A stretch of DNA of 64,000 bases from Alcaligenaceae bacterium (lineage in GTDB: Bacteria > Pseudomonadota > Gammaproteobacteria > Burkholderiales > Burkholderiaceae_B): NCBI GenBank assembly GCA_013416435.1, contig JACCEN010000007.1, forward strand, positions 124,001 through 188,000, given 5' to 3'. Below the pieces are notes generated by a model, which saw only the letters and a list, made by a program, of their open reading frames with translations, was not told the origin of the DNA and ran no database searches. This document shows, piece after piece, positions 7,752 through 20,013 of the stretch; position 1 is the first letter of the stretch, and each line of letters begins with the position of its first letter. The translations under genes were made by a program, and so were the position numbers.

Positions 7752-8681
7752 TTGGGATCGAATCAAACGGATCGGGGCGCTTTGGCCCTGATGGTCCTGA
7801 CCGTCACCTTGTGGGGGCTCAGCTGGATCGCCATGAAGTCGCTCGTTGACTATATCGGGCCTTTCGATCTGGTGATGTCCCGCTATGCGATCGCCTTTCT
7901 GGTTCTTGTCGTCGTGCTGCTGCTGACCCGGCAGCCCCTGGCCTGCCCGCGGCCCTATGGCTTGAACGTATGGATCGCGATCTTCCAGACCTCCAGCTTT
8001 CAGTGCCTGTGCCAGCTGGCGCTCGTCACTGGCGGAACTGGCAGGGTGGTGACGCTGGCCTACACCATGCCCTTCTGGGCGGCGCTGTTCGCCTGGCTGA
8101 TCCTGGGTGACCGGCCCACGCGCTGGCACACGCTGGGATTCCTCCTGGCAGGCGTGGGTCTCGTGGGGATAGTGGCGCCCTGGCAGGGCCTGGGGTCTCT
8201 CACCGGATCGCTGCTGGCCCTGGCCGGCGGCGTGAGCTGGGGCCTGGGCATGGTGCTGGCCAAGAAAATGTTCCAGCGGCATCGGCCCAATGTCCTGACC
8301 TTGACTTGCTGGCAGATGTTGCTGGGCGCGGCGGCGACTTTCCCCCTGACTCTGCTCTTTCCTCAACGCCCGGTGGTCTGGGCTCCGGAGCTTTTCTGGG
8401 GCGTGGCCTACATGGCGGTCGTCGCCTCGGCCCTTGGCTGGTGGCTGTGGATGTCGGTGGTGCGCAGGGTCAGCGCCATGGTCGCGGGCATGTCCAGCCT
8501 GGGAGTGCCGGTCTTGACGGTCGTGCTTGCATGGCTGCTGCTGGGGGAAAGGCCGACGTGGCTGGAACTGGCGGGGATCGGCTTCATCATGGGCGGCCTG
8601 CTGGTGGTGAATCTGGCACCGGCTTTGGGAAGAAGGGTCAGACCCTATGCGGGGTCCGACCCCAAGAGCCGGCGCGGGTAA
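7752..8681 (+). CDS. EamA/DMT-family permease, C-terminus extended by a repeat
   Basis: A ten-segment membrane protein of the drug/metabolite transporter superfamily, 309 residues from the preferred start. I chose TTG at 7752 because GGAG at 7742-7745 is spaced 6 nt; an earlier in-frame TTG at 7731 lies in the acs terminator. Two EamA repeats are visible, the first beginning LMVLTVTLWGLSWIAMK and the second after GVSWGLGMVLAKK. The substrate cannot be told. The last ~16 residues (RRVRPYAGSDPKSRRG) come from a palindromic repeat at 8634-8663, so the native protein probably ended near PALG. No promoter is obvious between the acs terminator and the start. Confidence 0.85.
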   Translation: MGSNQTDRGALALMVLTVTLWGLSWIAMKSLVDYIGPFDLVMSRYAIAFLVLVVVLLLTRQPLACPRPYGLNVWIAIFQTSSFQCLCQLALVTGGTGRVVTLAYTMPFWAALFAWLILGDRPTRWHTLGFLLAGVGLVGIVAPWQGLGSLTGSLLALAGGVSWGLGMVLAKKMFQRHRPNVLTLTCWQMLLGAAATFPLTLLFPQRPVVWAPELFWGVAYMAVVASALGWWLWMSVVRRVSAMVAGMSSLGVPVLTVVLAWLLLGERPTWLELAGIGFIMGGLLVVNLAPALGRRVRPYAGSDPKSRRG

Positions 8682-8756
8682 AGGGGTCGGACCCCGCATC
8701 GGCTCCGATCCCGATTCAACGCCATGGCGGGGGTCAGACCCATAGGGTCTGACCCC
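8634..8756. repeat. three palindromic gene-end repeats between convergent genes
   Basis: Copies at 8634-8663 (translated as the EamA tail), 8683-8712 (arm GGGGTCGGACCCC, right arm degenerate, beginning 1 nt after the TAA stop) and 8730-8756 (27 bp, both arms shortened by one base symmetrically). They lie between eamA and the ETF-QO gene, whose stop is 6 nt beyond. Confidence 0.94.
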
Positions 8757-8762
8757 AAGGCC

Positions 8763-10409
8763 CTACATGCCGTTATATACCGGCCCTTCGCCGCCCTGAG
8801 GAGCGACCCAGACGATGTTCTGGGTCGGGTCCTTGATGTCGCAGGTCTTGCAGTGGACGCAGTTCTGGGCGTTGATCTGCAGCTTGTCCTCGCCCGTATC
8901 GGTCTTGACGAATTCATAGACGCCCGCCGGACAGTAGCGCGCCTCGGGTCCGCCGTACTTCGCCAGGTTCACGGAAACCGGAACGCCGGGGTCCTTGAGC
9001 GTCAGGTGGATGGGTTCGTTTTCGTCGTGGTTGGTGTTGGAGATGAACACCGAGCTCAGGCGGTCGAAGGTGAGTTTGCCGTCGGGCTTGGGATAATCGA
9101 TGCGCGCGCATTCCGCAGCCGGTTGCAGACAGGCGTGATCCGGCTTGGTGCGATGAATCGTCCACGGCATCTTGCCTTTCAGCAGCCATTGCTCCACGCC
9201 CGTCATCAGGGTGGCGATGGTCCGGCCCTTCTTGAACCATTGCTTGAAATTGCGAGCCTTGTTCAGTTCGGCATGAAGCCAGGATGCCTCGAACGCGGCC
9301 GGATATGCCACCAGCTCGTCATGGCTCCTGCCGGCGACCAGCGCGTCGAATGCGGCTTCGGCGGCAAGCGCGCCCGTCTTGATGGCCGAGTGGCTGCCTT
9401 TGATGCGCGACGCATTGAGCATGCCCGCTTCGCAGCCCACGAGCACGCCACCCGGAAAACACAGCTTGGGAATGGAAAGCAGGCCGCCCGCCGTCAGCGA
9501 ACGCGCGCCATAGGCGATGCGTTTTCCGCCTTCGAAGGTCGGGCGGATGGCCGGATGAGTCTTGTAGCGCTGGAATTCTTCGAAAGGGGAGAGCCACGGA
9601 TTGGCGTAATCGAGCCCGACGACCAGGCCGACCACCACGATATTGTTGGGCAGGTGGTACAGGAAGGAGCCGCCGTAGGTGTCGGAGTCGAGCGGCCAGC
9701 CGGCGGTATGCACGACCAGGCCCGGCTGCGACTGCGACGGATCGACTTCCCACATTTCCTTGATGCCGATGCCGTAGCTTTGAGGATCGCGCCCGGCATC
9801 GAGCTTGTAGCGCTCGGTCAGCTGGCGGCCCAGCTGACCTCGCGAGCCTTCGGCAAACACGGTGTAGCGCGCATGCAGCTCCATTCCCGGCTGGTAGTGG
9901 TCGGTGTGCGAACCATCGCGCGCCACGCCCATGTCCCCCGTTGCGACGCCTTTGACCGCGCCGTCGTCCGTATACAGGATCTCGGCCGCGGCAAAGCCCG
10001 GAAAGAGATCCACGCCCAGCGCTTCGGCCTGTTCGCCCAGCCAGCGGGTCACGTTGCCCAGCTGAACGATGTAGTTGCCATGGTTCTGGAAGCATTCGGG
10101 AAGCAGCCAGCCCGGTGTGGCCCGGGCACCTTTCTGGGACAGGAACAGGAATTTGTCCTCCGTCACTTCCGTTTCGAGCGGCGCGCCTTTCTCTTTCCAG
10201 TCCGGAATGAGTTCGGTCAGCGCACGTGGATCCATGACGGCGCCGGACAGGATATGTGCGCCGACTTCCGCGCCCTTTTCGAGCACGCAAACGCTGATTT
10301 CCTGCTCGCGCTCCGAGGCGAGTTGTTTGAGCCGAATGGCTGCGGCGAGCCCGGCCGGGCCCGCGCCGACCACGACTACGTCGTATTCCATTGATTCACG
10401 TTCAGACAT
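8763..10409 (-). CDS. etfD: electron transfer flavoprotein-ubiquinone oxidoreductase
   Basis: A 548-residue flavoprotein that passes electrons from ETF (fatty-acid, amino-acid and dimethylglycine oxidation) to ubiquinone at the inner membrane. The N-terminus carries the FAD dinucleotide motif VVVGAGPAGLAAAIRL. The C-terminal ferredoxin-like domain has the 4Fe-4S ligands in YCPAGVYEF and NCVHCKTCDIKDP. Length and domain order match the ETF-QO family throughout. A second in-frame ATG six codons later is a possible start. It is divergent from the thioesterase gene. The etfAB subunits are not in the window. Confidence 0.95.
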   Translation of the reverse strand: MSERESMEYDVVVVGAGPAGLAAAIRLKQLASEREQEISVCVLEKGAEVGAHILSGAVMDPRALTELIPDWKEKGAPLETEVTEDKFLFLSQKGARATPGWLLPECFQNHGNYIVQLGNVTRWLGEQAEALGVDLFPGFAAAEILYTDDGAVKGVATGDMGVARDGSHTDHYQPGMELHARYTVFAEGSRGQLGRQLTERYKLDAGRDPQSYGIGIKEMWEVDPSQSQPGLVVHTAGWPLDSDTYGGSFLYHLPNNIVVVGLVVGLDYANPWLSPFEEFQRYKTHPAIRPTFEGGKRIAYGARSLTAGGLLSIPKLCFPGGVLVGCEAGMLNASRIKGSHSAIKTGALAAEAAFDALVAGRSHDELVAYPAAFEASWLHAELNKARNFKQWFKKGRTIATLMTGVEQWLLKGKMPWTIHRTKPDHACLQPAAECARIDYPKPDGKLTFDRLSSVFISNTNHDENEPIHLTLKDPGVPVSVNLAKYGGPEARYCPAGVYEFVKTDTGEDKLQINAQNCVHCKTCDIKDPTQNIVWVAPQGGEGPVYNGM

Positions 10410-10593
10410 GAGTGGGTTCTCCAGAATGTAATAGGTATGGCTTGCATTCAGCCGCGCGGGCCGTAATTTTCTGCCGCAATTGTATTGCAGTCCGGGTATG
10501 CGTTGAAAAGGCCTGCGGGCGCGATCGGCAAAGGGCGCGCCAAGGGGCGGCTCACGGTATACTTGCCCGGTACCAGATTCAGCAGAAGAGCCT

Positions 10594-11043
10594 ATGTCGA
10601 TTCAAGCCGCCGATCGTTTGCCATTGCCGTCCGTTCGCTGGGCGGAGCCTTGTGTGATACCGGTGCGTTGGGGCGACCTTGATGCCATGGATCACGTCAA
10701 TAATACGGTTTATTTCCGCTACTTTGAAGAAGCCCGGGTGCAGATGCTGGCCGCTGCGGGCATCTTCAACGCTGCCGGGCGCGGATCCGTTCTCGCGCAG
10801 GCGTCCTGTGACTTCCTCAAGCCCGTGCTGTATCCCGCCACGGTGGTGGTGCGGCAGGGGTTGGTGCGCATCGGCCGCTCCAGCCTCGAGGTCGAGGTCA
10901 CGCTCGAGCTCGAGGGCGAGCCGGGCGTGGTCTACGCGCGGGGCCGCTACGTCATGGTCGGATCCGACAAGGGCACCGGCAAGTCCATGCCATGGACGGA
11001 AGCGGAGGCCCGGCGGCTGGAGCAGATGTTCTCAATTAGTTGA
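10594..11043 (+). CDS. acyl-CoA thioesterase, 4HBT/YbgC hotdog family
   Basis: A 149-residue single hotdog-fold protein. The motif VRWGDLDAMDHVNNTVYFRYFEEAR (Asp residues at 28-33) is the active-site signature of the 4-hydroxybenzoyl-CoA thioesterase family, which hydrolyses acyl-CoA to free acid and CoA. The substrate is unknown. It lies 100 bp upstream of scoAB in the same direction and divergent from ETF-QO, a setting consistent with a role in acyl-CoA turnover. Confidence 0.85.
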   Translation: MSIQAADRLPLPSVRWAEPCVIPVRWGDLDAMDHVNNTVYFRYFEEARVQMLAAAGIFNAAGRGSVLAQASCDFLKPVLYPATVVVRQGLVRIGRSSLEVEVTLELEGEPGVVYARGRYVMVGSDKGTGKSMPWTEAEARRLEQMFSIS

Positions 11044-11143
11044 TGCGGCAGTCCTGCCGTTTGTGATGTTTGCGCGGTAGAAGGGTCGCCGGACGGTAAA
11101 CGTAGCGCCCGGCGAATATAAATTCAATGAAAGGACAGGAGTA

Positions 11144-11851
11144 ATGGATAAAGTGTATGCGAGCGCGCCAGAGGCGCTCAAAGGCGTGATTGCCGATGGC
11201 CAGACCATTGCGGTCGGCGGGTTCGGCCTGTGCGGCATCCCGGAAGCCCTGATCGCGGCCTTGCGCGATTCGGGCGTGCAGGATCTCACCTGCATCAGCA
11301 ATAACGCGGGGGTCGACGGCTTCGGCCTGGGCCAGCTTCTGACCACACGGCAGATCAAGAAGATGATCGCCTCGTATGTGGGCGAAAACAAGGAATTCGA
11401 ACGCCAATACCTGTCGGGCGAGCTGGAGCTGGAATTCACTCCACAGGGCACGCTTGCCGAGAAGCTGCGGGCCGGCGGCGCCGGCATTCCGGCTTTCTTC
11501 ACGCGCACCGGCGTGGGTACCGTGGTGGCGGAAGGCAAGGAAACCCGCGAGTTCGATGGCGAAACCTATGTCATGGAGCGCTCGCTCGTTCCCGACGTCT
11601 CGTTGGTCAAGGCCTACAAGGCCGACCGCAGCGGCAACCTGATCTTCCGCAGGACCGCCCGCAACTTCAATCCCAATGTCGCCATGGCGGGCAAGATCAC
11701 GGTGGCCGAGGTCGAACACATCGTCGCCACCGGCGATCTGGATCCCGACGACATCCACTTGCCGGGTATCTTCGTGCATCGCATCGTGCTCAATGCCACA
11801 CCCGAGAAACGTATCGAACAGCGCACCGTCCGCGGTGCCCAAGGAGCTTGA
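11144..11851 (+). CDS. scoA: 3-oxoacid CoA-transferase, subunit A
   Basis: The 235-residue alpha subunit of a family I CoA-transferase, which moves CoA from succinyl-CoA to acetoacetate or a similar 3-oxoacid. Signatures are the glycine-rich [14 protein letters not shown] and [14 protein letters not shown]. The closely spaced scoB gene encodes the partner subunit carrying the catalytic Glu. AAGGAG near the scoA end serves as ribosome site for scoB, indicating translational coupling. Whether acetoacetate or an aromatic-pathway 3-oxoadipate is the real acceptor cannot be decided; the sequence resembles ScoA more than PcaI. Confidence 0.92.
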   Translation: MDKVYASAPEALKGVIADGQTIAVGGFGLCGIPEALIAALRDSGVQDLTCISNNAGVDGFGLGQLLTTRQIKKMIASYVGENKEFERQYLSGELELEFTPQGTLAEKLRAGGAGIPAFFTRTGVGTVVAEGKETREFDGETYVMERSLVPDVSLVKAYKADRSGNLIFRRTARNFNPNVAMAGKITVAEVEHIVATGDLDPDDIHLPGIFVHRIVLNATPEKRIEQRTVRGAQGA

Positions 11852-11853
11852 TG

Positions 11854-12507
11854 ATGGCCTGGAATCGTGACCAAATGGCGGCGCGCGCCGCGCAGGAGCT
11901 GCAGGACGGTTTCTACGTGAACCTGGGCATCGGCCTTCCCACGCTGGTGGCCAACCATGTGCCGGCCGGCGTCGAAGTCTGGCTGCAGTCCGAAAACGGC
12001 TTGCTGGGCATCGGCCCGTTCCCCACCGAAGAGCAAATCGACGCCGACCTGATCAACGCCGGCAAGCAAACGGTGACCACACTGCCGGGGTCTTCCATTT
12101 TTTCTTCCGCCGATTCGTTTGCCATGATCCGGGGCGGCAAGATCAATCTTGCCATTCTGGGCGCCATGCAGGTGTCCGAAAAAGGCGATCTCGCCAACTG
12201 GATGATTCCCGGCAAGATGATCAAGGGCATGGGCGGCGCCATGGACCTGGTGGCCGGCGTCGGACGCGTGGTCGTGCTCATGGAGCACGTGGCGCGCAAG
12301 AAGGACGGCACCGAGGACATGAAGCTGCTGCCCGAATGCACCTTGCCCTTGACGGGCGTGGGCGTCGTGGACCTCATCATCACCGACCTGGGCGTCATGG
12401 AAGTCTCGGACAGCGGCCTGAAGCTGCTTGAAGTCGCGCCCGGCGTCACGGTCGAAGAAATCCAGTCCAAGACGGCGGCCCGCCTGGATGTCTCGGCGGT
12501 GGCCTGA
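11854..12507 (+). CDS. scoB: 3-oxoacid CoA-transferase, subunit B
   Basis: The 217-residue beta subunit. The frame opens TTG-ATG-ATG at 11848-11856; I take the ATG at 11854 because it is 7 nt from AAGGAG (11841-11846) and gives the usual [13 protein letters not shown] beginning. The catalytic Glu47 lies in [10 protein letters not shown], and [19 protein letters not shown] is the second family signature. Its stop overlaps the next ATG by one base (TGATG), so the peptidase gene is probably co-transcribed and coupled. Confidence 0.93.
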   Translation: MAWNRDQMAARAAQELQDGFYVNLGIGLPTLVANHVPAGVEVWLQSENGLLGIGPFPTEEQIDADLINAGKQTVTTLPGSSIFSSADSFAMIRGGKINLAILGAMQVSEKGDLANWMIPGKMIKGMGGAMDLVAGVGRVVVLMEHVARKKDGTEDMKLLPECTLPLTGVGVVDLIITDLGVMEVSDSGLKLLEVAPGVTVEEIQSKTAARLDVSAVA

Positions 12508-14303
12508 TGTCCGGCCAGCAGGAATTTGCCGGGCGCCTGAAGGCCCTGCGAGCCACCCTCAAGAACTCCGGCCTGGATGCCTACGTGGCCTTGTCGTCGG
12601 ATCCGCATCTTTCCGAGTACCTGCCCGATCACTGGCAGGGGCGCCGGTGGCTGAGCGGCTTCGATGGCTCCGCCGGCACGCTGGTCGTGACCGCCGATTT
12701 CGCCGGCCTCTGGACCGACAGCCGGTATTGGGAACAGGCCGATAACGATCTGGCCGGCACGGGCATCGCAACGATGCGCGCCGGCGCGCCCGACGTTCCG
12801 GGCCCCGCTCAGTGGCTGGCCAATCAGCTGCCGGAGGGCGCGCGGGTGAACATCGACGGCAATGTGCTGTCGGTGCAGGCGCACCGGCAATGGCAGGAGG
12901 CGCTATCGAAAAAGAACATCAGGCTGGTTTCCGACCGGGATGCGCTGGACGGCATCTGGACTCCACGGCCGGCGCTGCCGCACGAGGCCGTGTTCGAACA
13001 TCTTCCTCCTTATGCCTGCAGGACCCGGCCCGAGAATCTTGCGGGGCTGCGAACGGCGATGCGCGAACACGGCGCCGACTGGCATTTGCTGTCCTCGCTC
13101 GATGACATCGCCTGGCTCTTCAATTTGCGCGGCAGCGATGTGTCCTACAACCCGGTATTCCTTTCTTATGCGCTGATCGGCCGCACAGAGGCACGGCTGT
13201 TTCTGGCCCAGGAAAAGATCGGCGCGGAATTGCGCCAGGCGCTGGCGGCGGATGGCATCCGCATCGAGCCTTATGAAGACATCGCCGGCGCTCTGGCCTG
13301 CCTGGCGGAAGGCCAGACCTTGCTGGTCGATCCGGCGCGGACCACGATAGGGCTGCTGCAGGCGGCCGCTTTCGCGGCCAAGGCCGAGGCGCTCAACCCC
13401 ACGCAGCTCATGAAGTCGCGCAAGAACGCGGCGGAAATCGAGAACGTACGTGCCGCGATGGAGCAGGACGGCGCCGCGTTATGCGAATTTTTCGCCTGGT
13501 TCGAAGCCGAGCAGGGCAGTCGGCGAATCACCGAGCTCACCATCGACGAAAAAATCACCGAGGCGCGGAGCCGCCGAAAGGGATTCGTATCCCCAAGCTT
13601 CGGCACCATCGCGGCTTATGCCGCTAACGGCGCGATGCCGCATTACCACGCCACGGAAGCCTCTCACGCCGTCATCGAAGGCGACGGCCTGTTGCTCATC
13701 GATTCGGGAGGGCAGTACCTGAACGGAACGACCGACATCACGCGCGTCGTGCCCGTTGGACGGGTCAGTCCGGAACAGAAGCGCGACTACACCGCGGTGT
13801 TGAAGGGCATGATCGCGCTTTCGCAAGCGGTCTTCCCGGAAGGCCTGGCAGCGCCGCTGCTGGACACCATCGCCCGAGCGCCCATCTGGCGCACCGGGTC
13901 GGAATACGGCCACGGAACGGGGCACGGGGTAGGCTACTTCATGAACGTCCATGAGGGCCCGCAGTCCATCGCCTACCGCGCCACGGTCACGCCGCACTCC
14001 GCCATGCTGCCGGGCATGATCACATCGAACGAGCCCGGTCTGTATCGGCCCGGGAAATGGGGTATCCGCATCGAGAACCTGGTGCTGGCGACGCCGGCCT
14101 GCGAAACCGAGTTCGGCCGCTTCCTTCGCTTCGAAACCCTGACGCTTTGCCCCATCGATACGCGCTGCATCGATACCGACCTCCTTGCCGCCGACGAGCG
14201 GGCCTGGCTGAACAGGTACCACGAACATGTCCGCAGCCGGCTCGAACCGCTGGTCGATGGGCCGGCGCTGCGGTGGCTGGTGCTGCGCACGCAAGCGATT
14301 TGA
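12507..14303 (+). CDS. long-form Xaa-Pro aminopeptidase (M24B, aminopeptidase P family)
   Basis: A 598-residue three-domain enzyme like the long cytosolic aminopeptidase P of eukaryotes, with two creatinase-like N-terminal domains and a C-terminal pita-bread catalytic domain. Metal ligands are visible in LLIDSGGQYLNGTTDITR (two Asp), HGTGHGVGYFMNVHEGP (His) and SNEPGLYRPGKWGIRIENL (two Glu). It removes N-terminal residues preceding proline. The gene begins on the last base of the scoB stop and ends with TGA directly followed by a palindromic repeat. Its coupling to a CoA-transferase has no obvious metabolic logic. Confidence 0.92.
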   Translation: MSGQQEFAGRLKALRATLKNSGLDAYVALSSDPHLSEYLPDHWQGRRWLSGFDGSAGTLVVTADFAGLWTDSRYWEQADNDLAGTGIATMRAGAPDVPGPAQWLANQLPEGARVNIDGNVLSVQAHRQWQEALSKKNIRLVSDRDALDGIWTPRPALPHEAVFEHLPPYACRTRPENLAGLRTAMREHGADWHLLSSLDDIAWLFNLRGSDVSYNPVFLSYALIGRTEARLFLAQEKIGAELRQALAADGIRIEPYEDIAGALACLAEGQTLLVDPARTTIGLLQAAAFAAKAEALNPTQLMKSRKNAAEIENVRAAMEQDGAALCEFFAWFEAEQGSRRITELTIDEKITEARSRRKGFVSPSFGTIAAYAANGAMPHYHATEASHAVIEGDGLLLIDSGGQYLNGTTDITRVVPVGRVSPEQKRDYTAVLKGMIALSQAVFPEGLAAPLLDTIARAPIWRTGSEYGHGTGHGVGYFMNVHEGPQSIAYRATVTPHSAMLPGMITSNEPGLYRPGKWGIRIENLVLATPACETEFGRFLRFETLTLCPIDTRCIDTDLLAADERAWLNRYHEHVRSRLEPLVDGPALRWLVLRTQAI

Positions 14304-14383
14304 GGGGTCAGACCCCATGCGGGGTCTGACCCCTACCAACCCTGGGCTCTTCCGGGGTCAGACCCCGCATGGGGTCAGACCCC
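14304..14383. repeat. two palindromic gene-end repeats, the first abutting a stop codon
   Basis: The first copy (14304-14333, centre ATGC) starts on the base after the TGA stop (14301-14303). The second (14354-14383, centre GCAT) has GGGGTCAGACCCC in both arms, so it is a direct repeat of the arm with only one mispair in the long hairpin. They separate the peptidase gene from pyrG, which run in the same direction. Confidence 0.94.
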
Positions 14384-14425
14384 AAAATATCGGCTTCCAG
14401 GCAAAACAAGCGGTCGGCTCCCGGC

Positions 14426-16976
<2,551 letters not shown>

Positions 16977-16991
16977 GGCCTTAGACTCGGT

Positions 16992-17276
16992 ATGGCGGCT
17001 TACGTAATTGCTAATGTTTTTGTCACGAACCCCGAAAAATACGAGGAATACCGGCGTTTTTCCACGCTGGCTATGCGCGCGCACGATGTCAAGGTGCTGG
17101 TGCGCGGCGGCAAGACCGAAACGCTCGAAGGCCGGGATCCCGGCCGTACCGTCGTGCTGCAGTTTCCCACCATGGCGGCTGCGCGCGCGTTCTATCACTC
17201 CGCCCAGTATCGGCGCGCCCGCAATGTGCGTGAACAAGCCGCGGTGATGAATATGTATGTGATTGAAGGCGTGTAG
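16992..17276 (+). CDS. DUF1330 domain-containing protein
   Basis: A 94-residue dimeric alpha+beta barrel-type protein of unknown function. The family pattern is clear: AYVIANVFVTNPEKYEEYRRF, then VRGGKTETLEGRDPGRTVVLQFPTMAAARAFYHSAQYRRARNVREQ. It ends the pyrG-kdsA transcription unit. The G of its TAG stop is also the first base of a palindromic repeat. In many relatives enolase follows at about this point; here the direction changes instead. Confidence 0.85.
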   Translation: MAAYVIANVFVTNPEKYEEYRRFSTLAMRAHDVKVLVRGGKTETLEGRDPGRTVVLQFPTMAAARAFYHSAQYRRARNVREQAAVMNMYVIEGV

Positions 17277-17403
17277 GGGTCAGAGCCCATGCGGGGTCTG
17301 ACCCCAGGCCTGCTTCTGGGTCTCAGCTTTCGTAGGGGTCAGACCCCATGCGGGGTCTGACCCCAGGCCTGCCAGGGTCTGACCCCGCATGGGGTCCGAC
17401 CCT
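17276..17403. repeat. three palindromic gene-end repeats between convergent genes
   Basis: Copies at 17276-17305 (first base shared with the TAG stop), 17335-17364 (centre ATGC) and 17374-17403 (arms AGGGTCTGACCCC and GGGGTCCGACCCT, outermost pair changed G-C to A-T on both sides). The first two copies are followed by the same CAGGCCTG, again pointing to duplication of a unit with flanking sequence. The malic enzyme stop is 10 nt beyond. Confidence 0.94.
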
Positions 17404-17413
17404 AAGTCCGCTT

Positions 17414-19711
17414 TTACCGCGAAACCTGGCCGGCCTCCTGCTGTGCATCCACCACCGCCAGCGTCGTCATGTTCACGATGCGGCGGACCGTGGAGCTGGT
17501 GGTGAGGATATGCACCGGACGGGCCGCGCCCAGCAGGACCGGGCCCATGGCGACGCCATTGCTGCCCGTCATCTTCAGCATGTTGTAGGTGATGTTGCCG
17601 GTATCCAGGTTGGGCATGATGAGCAGGTTCGCGGGACCCTTCAGCGAGGAATCTGGATAGGCCTTGTTGCGGATCTTTTCGGACAGCGCGGAGTCGGCGT
17701 GCATTTCGCCGTCCACTTCCAGCTGGGGTGCGCGTTCGGACAGGATGCGGCGGGCTTCGGCCATCTTGCGGGATGACTTGGTGCTGCGGCTGCCGAAGTT
17801 GGAGTGTGACAGCAGGGCCACTTTGGGGACGACGCCGAAGCGCTGCATTTCCTCGGCCGCCTGGATGGTCATGTCGGCGATCTGTTCCGCGTCCGGGTCC
17901 TCGTTCACGTGCGTATCGCAAATGAAAAGCGTCTGGGTGGGCAGCATCAGCACGTTCATCGCCGCGAACGTCTTGGCTCCTTCCTTCAGGCCGATGACTT
18001 CCTCGACGTATTTCAGCTGGTTATCGAAACGGCTGCTGACGCCGCACAGCATGGCGTCCGCATCGCCGCGCTGCAAAAGCATGACGCCGATGAGCGAGTT
18101 GTGCTTGCGCACCATGGCCTTGGCGATGTCGGGCGTGACGCCGTCGCGGCCCTTGAGCTTGTAATAGGCCGACCAGGTTTCGTTGAAGCGCGAGTCGTCC
18201 TCGGGGTCGACGATCTCGATATTGCGGCCGGCTTGAAGGCGCAGGCCGAATTTCTCGATGCGCATATTGATCACCGCCGGACGGCCCACCAGGATGGGGA
18301 AGGCGATGTTTTCGTCGACTACCGTCTGGGCGGCGCGCAGCACGCGTTCGTCTTCGCCGTCCGCATAGATGACGCGTTTCGGCGCGGTCTTGGCCTGCAT
18401 GAACAGGGGGCGCATCAATTGGCCGGTGTGGTAGACCAGGCTCATCAGCTTCTGGCGATAGGCCTCGATGTCTTCGATGGGGCGGCGGGCCACGCCCGAT
18501 GCTGCGGCTGCTTCGGCGACGGCCGGCGCGATCTTGACGATGAGGCGAGGATCGAAGGGCTTGGGAATGATGTAATCGGGTCCGAAGGCCAGGTCCTGGT
18601 CGGCGTAGGCGGTGGCGACCTCGTCGTTCTGCTCGGCTTCGGCGAGTTCGGCGATGGCCTTGACGCAGGCGAGCTTCATCTCTTCATTGATGACGGTGGC
18701 GCCTACGTCGAGCGCGCCGCGGAAGATGAAGGGGAAGCACAGGACGTTGTTGACCTGGTTGGGGTAGTCGGAGCGGCCGGTCGCGATGATGCAGTCGGGG
18801 CGCGCCGCCTTGGCGATTTCGGGGCGGATTTCAGGCTCGGGGTTGGCCAAGGCCAGAACGAGCGGGCTGGGCGCCATGGTCTTGAGCATGTCGGCCGTGA
18901 GCACGCCGGGGGCGGAGCAGCCCAGGAACACGTCGGCGTCGACGCAGACGTCGGCCAGCGTACGGGCCTGGGTCTCCTGCGCGTAGCGGGCCTTGTTGGG
19001 CTCCATGTTTTCATCGCGGCCGACGCGGATCACGCCCCGTGAATCCACCACGAAGATATTCTGCTTCTTGACCCCCAGGTGCACGAGCAGATCGAGGCAG
19101 GCAATGGCCGCCGCGCCGGCGCCGGAGCACACCAGCTTCACGTCGCCGATCTGCTTGCCGACCACCTTCAGGCCGTTGATGATGGCGGCCGAGGAAATGA
19201 TCGCCGTGCCGTGCTGGTCGTCGTGGAAGACGGGGATCTTCATGCGTTCGCGCAGCTTCTTCTCGATATAGAAGCATTCCGGCGCCTTGATGTCCTCGAG
19301 GTTGACGCCGCCCAGCGTCGGTTCCAGCGCCGCGATGATGTCCACCAGCTTGTCCGGGTCGGTTTCTGCCAGCTCGATGTCGAAGACGTCGATGCCGGCG
19401 AATTTCTTGAACAGGCATCCTTTGCCTTCCATGACGGGCTTGGCGGCGAGCGGCCCGATATTGCCCAGGCCCAGCACCGCCGTGCCGTTGGTGATCACGC
19501 CCACCAGGTTCGACCGGGAGGTATACATGGATGCGGCCTGTTCGCCTTCGGCATGGATGGACATGCAGGCAACGGCGACGCCCGGCGAGTACGCGAGCGA
19601 GAGATCGTCCTGGTTGGCCAGCGGCTTCGTCGGCATGACGGAGATCTTGCCGGGAGACGGATTGGCGTGGTAGTCCAAAGCGAGTTTGGCGAGGTCGGCA
19701 TTGGCGTCCAT
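17414..19711 (-). CDS. maeB: NADP-dependent malic enzyme fused to a phosphotransacetylase-like domain
   Basis: The open frame extends to 19903, but the ATG ending at 19711 has AGGAG 8 nt upstream and gives the usual [15 protein letters not shown] beginning, for 765 residues. The first ~420 residues are the malic enzyme ([60 protein letters not shown]) that decarboxylates malate to pyruvate with NADP. The remainder is a phosphate acetyltransferase-type domain (RPLFMQAKT to [20 protein letters not shown]), which in MaeB proteins is thought to be regulatory, with acetyl-CoA as effector. It is divergent from sucA. Confidence 0.95.
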   Translation of the reverse strand: MDANADLAKLALDYHANPSPGKISVMPTKPLANQDDLSLAYSPGVAVACMSIHAEGEQAASMYTSRSNLVGVITNGTAVLGLGNIGPLAAKPVMEGKGCLFKKFAGIDVFDIELAETDPDKLVDIIAALEPTLGGVNLEDIKAPECFYIEKKLRERMKIPVFHDDQHGTAIISSAAIINGLKVVGKQIGDVKLVCSGAGAAAIACLDLLVHLGVKKQNIFVVDSRGVIRVGRDENMEPNKARYAQETQARTLADVCVDADVFLGCSAPGVLTADMLKTMAPSPLVLALANPEPEIRPEIAKAARPDCIIATGRSDYPNQVNNVLCFPFIFRGALDVGATVINEEMKLACVKAIAELAEAEQNDEVATAYADQDLAFGPDYIIPKPFDPRLIVKIAPAVAEAAAASGVARRPIEDIEAYRQKLMSLVYHTGQLMRPLFMQAKTAPKRVIYADGEDERVLRAAQTVVDENIAFPILVGRPAVINMRIEKFGLRLQAGRNIEIVDPEDDSRFNETWSAYYKLKGRDGVTPDIAKAMVRKHNSLIGVMLLQRGDADAMLCGVSSRFDNQLKYVEEVIGLKEGAKTFAAMNVLMLPTQTLFICDTHVNEDPDAEQIADMTIQAAEEMQRFGVVPKVALLSHSNFGSRSTKSSRKMAEARRILSERAPQLEVDGEMHADSALSEKIRNKAYPDSSLKGPANLLIMPNLDTGNITYNMLKMTGSNGVAMGPVLLGAARPVHILTTSSTVRRIVNMTTLAVVDAQQEAGQVSR

Positions 19712-19854
19712 GAGTACAGCTCCTGATGAAAACAAAAAGACAGAAAAGTTAACCGGATTGCCAGGCGGGGTAAAGAAAATGTAGACAGATGGCGCCAGGT
19801 GTTTGTTAATGCCAACGCTTTGGCCGATTTGGCAGCCATTTCCGCCCGCCAAGT

Positions 19855-19882
19855 TTGTCCCCTGTTGCTTCAAGGGTATACT
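19855..19882 (+). promoter_or_regulatory. probable sigma-70 promoter of the sucA operon
   Basis: TTGTCC (19855-19860) and TATACT (19877-19882) are spaced 16 bp, 4/6 and 5/6 matches to consensus. Initiation near 19889 would give a ~125-nt leader. The leader includes CGAGTG-aga-CACTCG (19981-19995), a 6-bp hairpin about 20 nt before the ATG that could affect translation. The remainder of the 302-bp maeB-sucA gap shows nothing else definite. Confidence 0.5.
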
Positions 19883-20013
19883 ACTGCGAATACGGCTTAT
19901 CAAGGCGTCGTACGTTGCCTTCTGCCCCGCTATCCGCTAATCGGTCTGGCCGTGTCGCGGAAGGTGTTCCTGCATCATAACGAGTGAGACACTCGGATAG
20001 GTGAAGCGCATAT

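Noticed and set aside
8724-10394. A 556-codon plus-strand open frame opposite ETF-QO
   Set aside because: It begins in a palindromic repeat and mirrors a clear flavoprotein gene.
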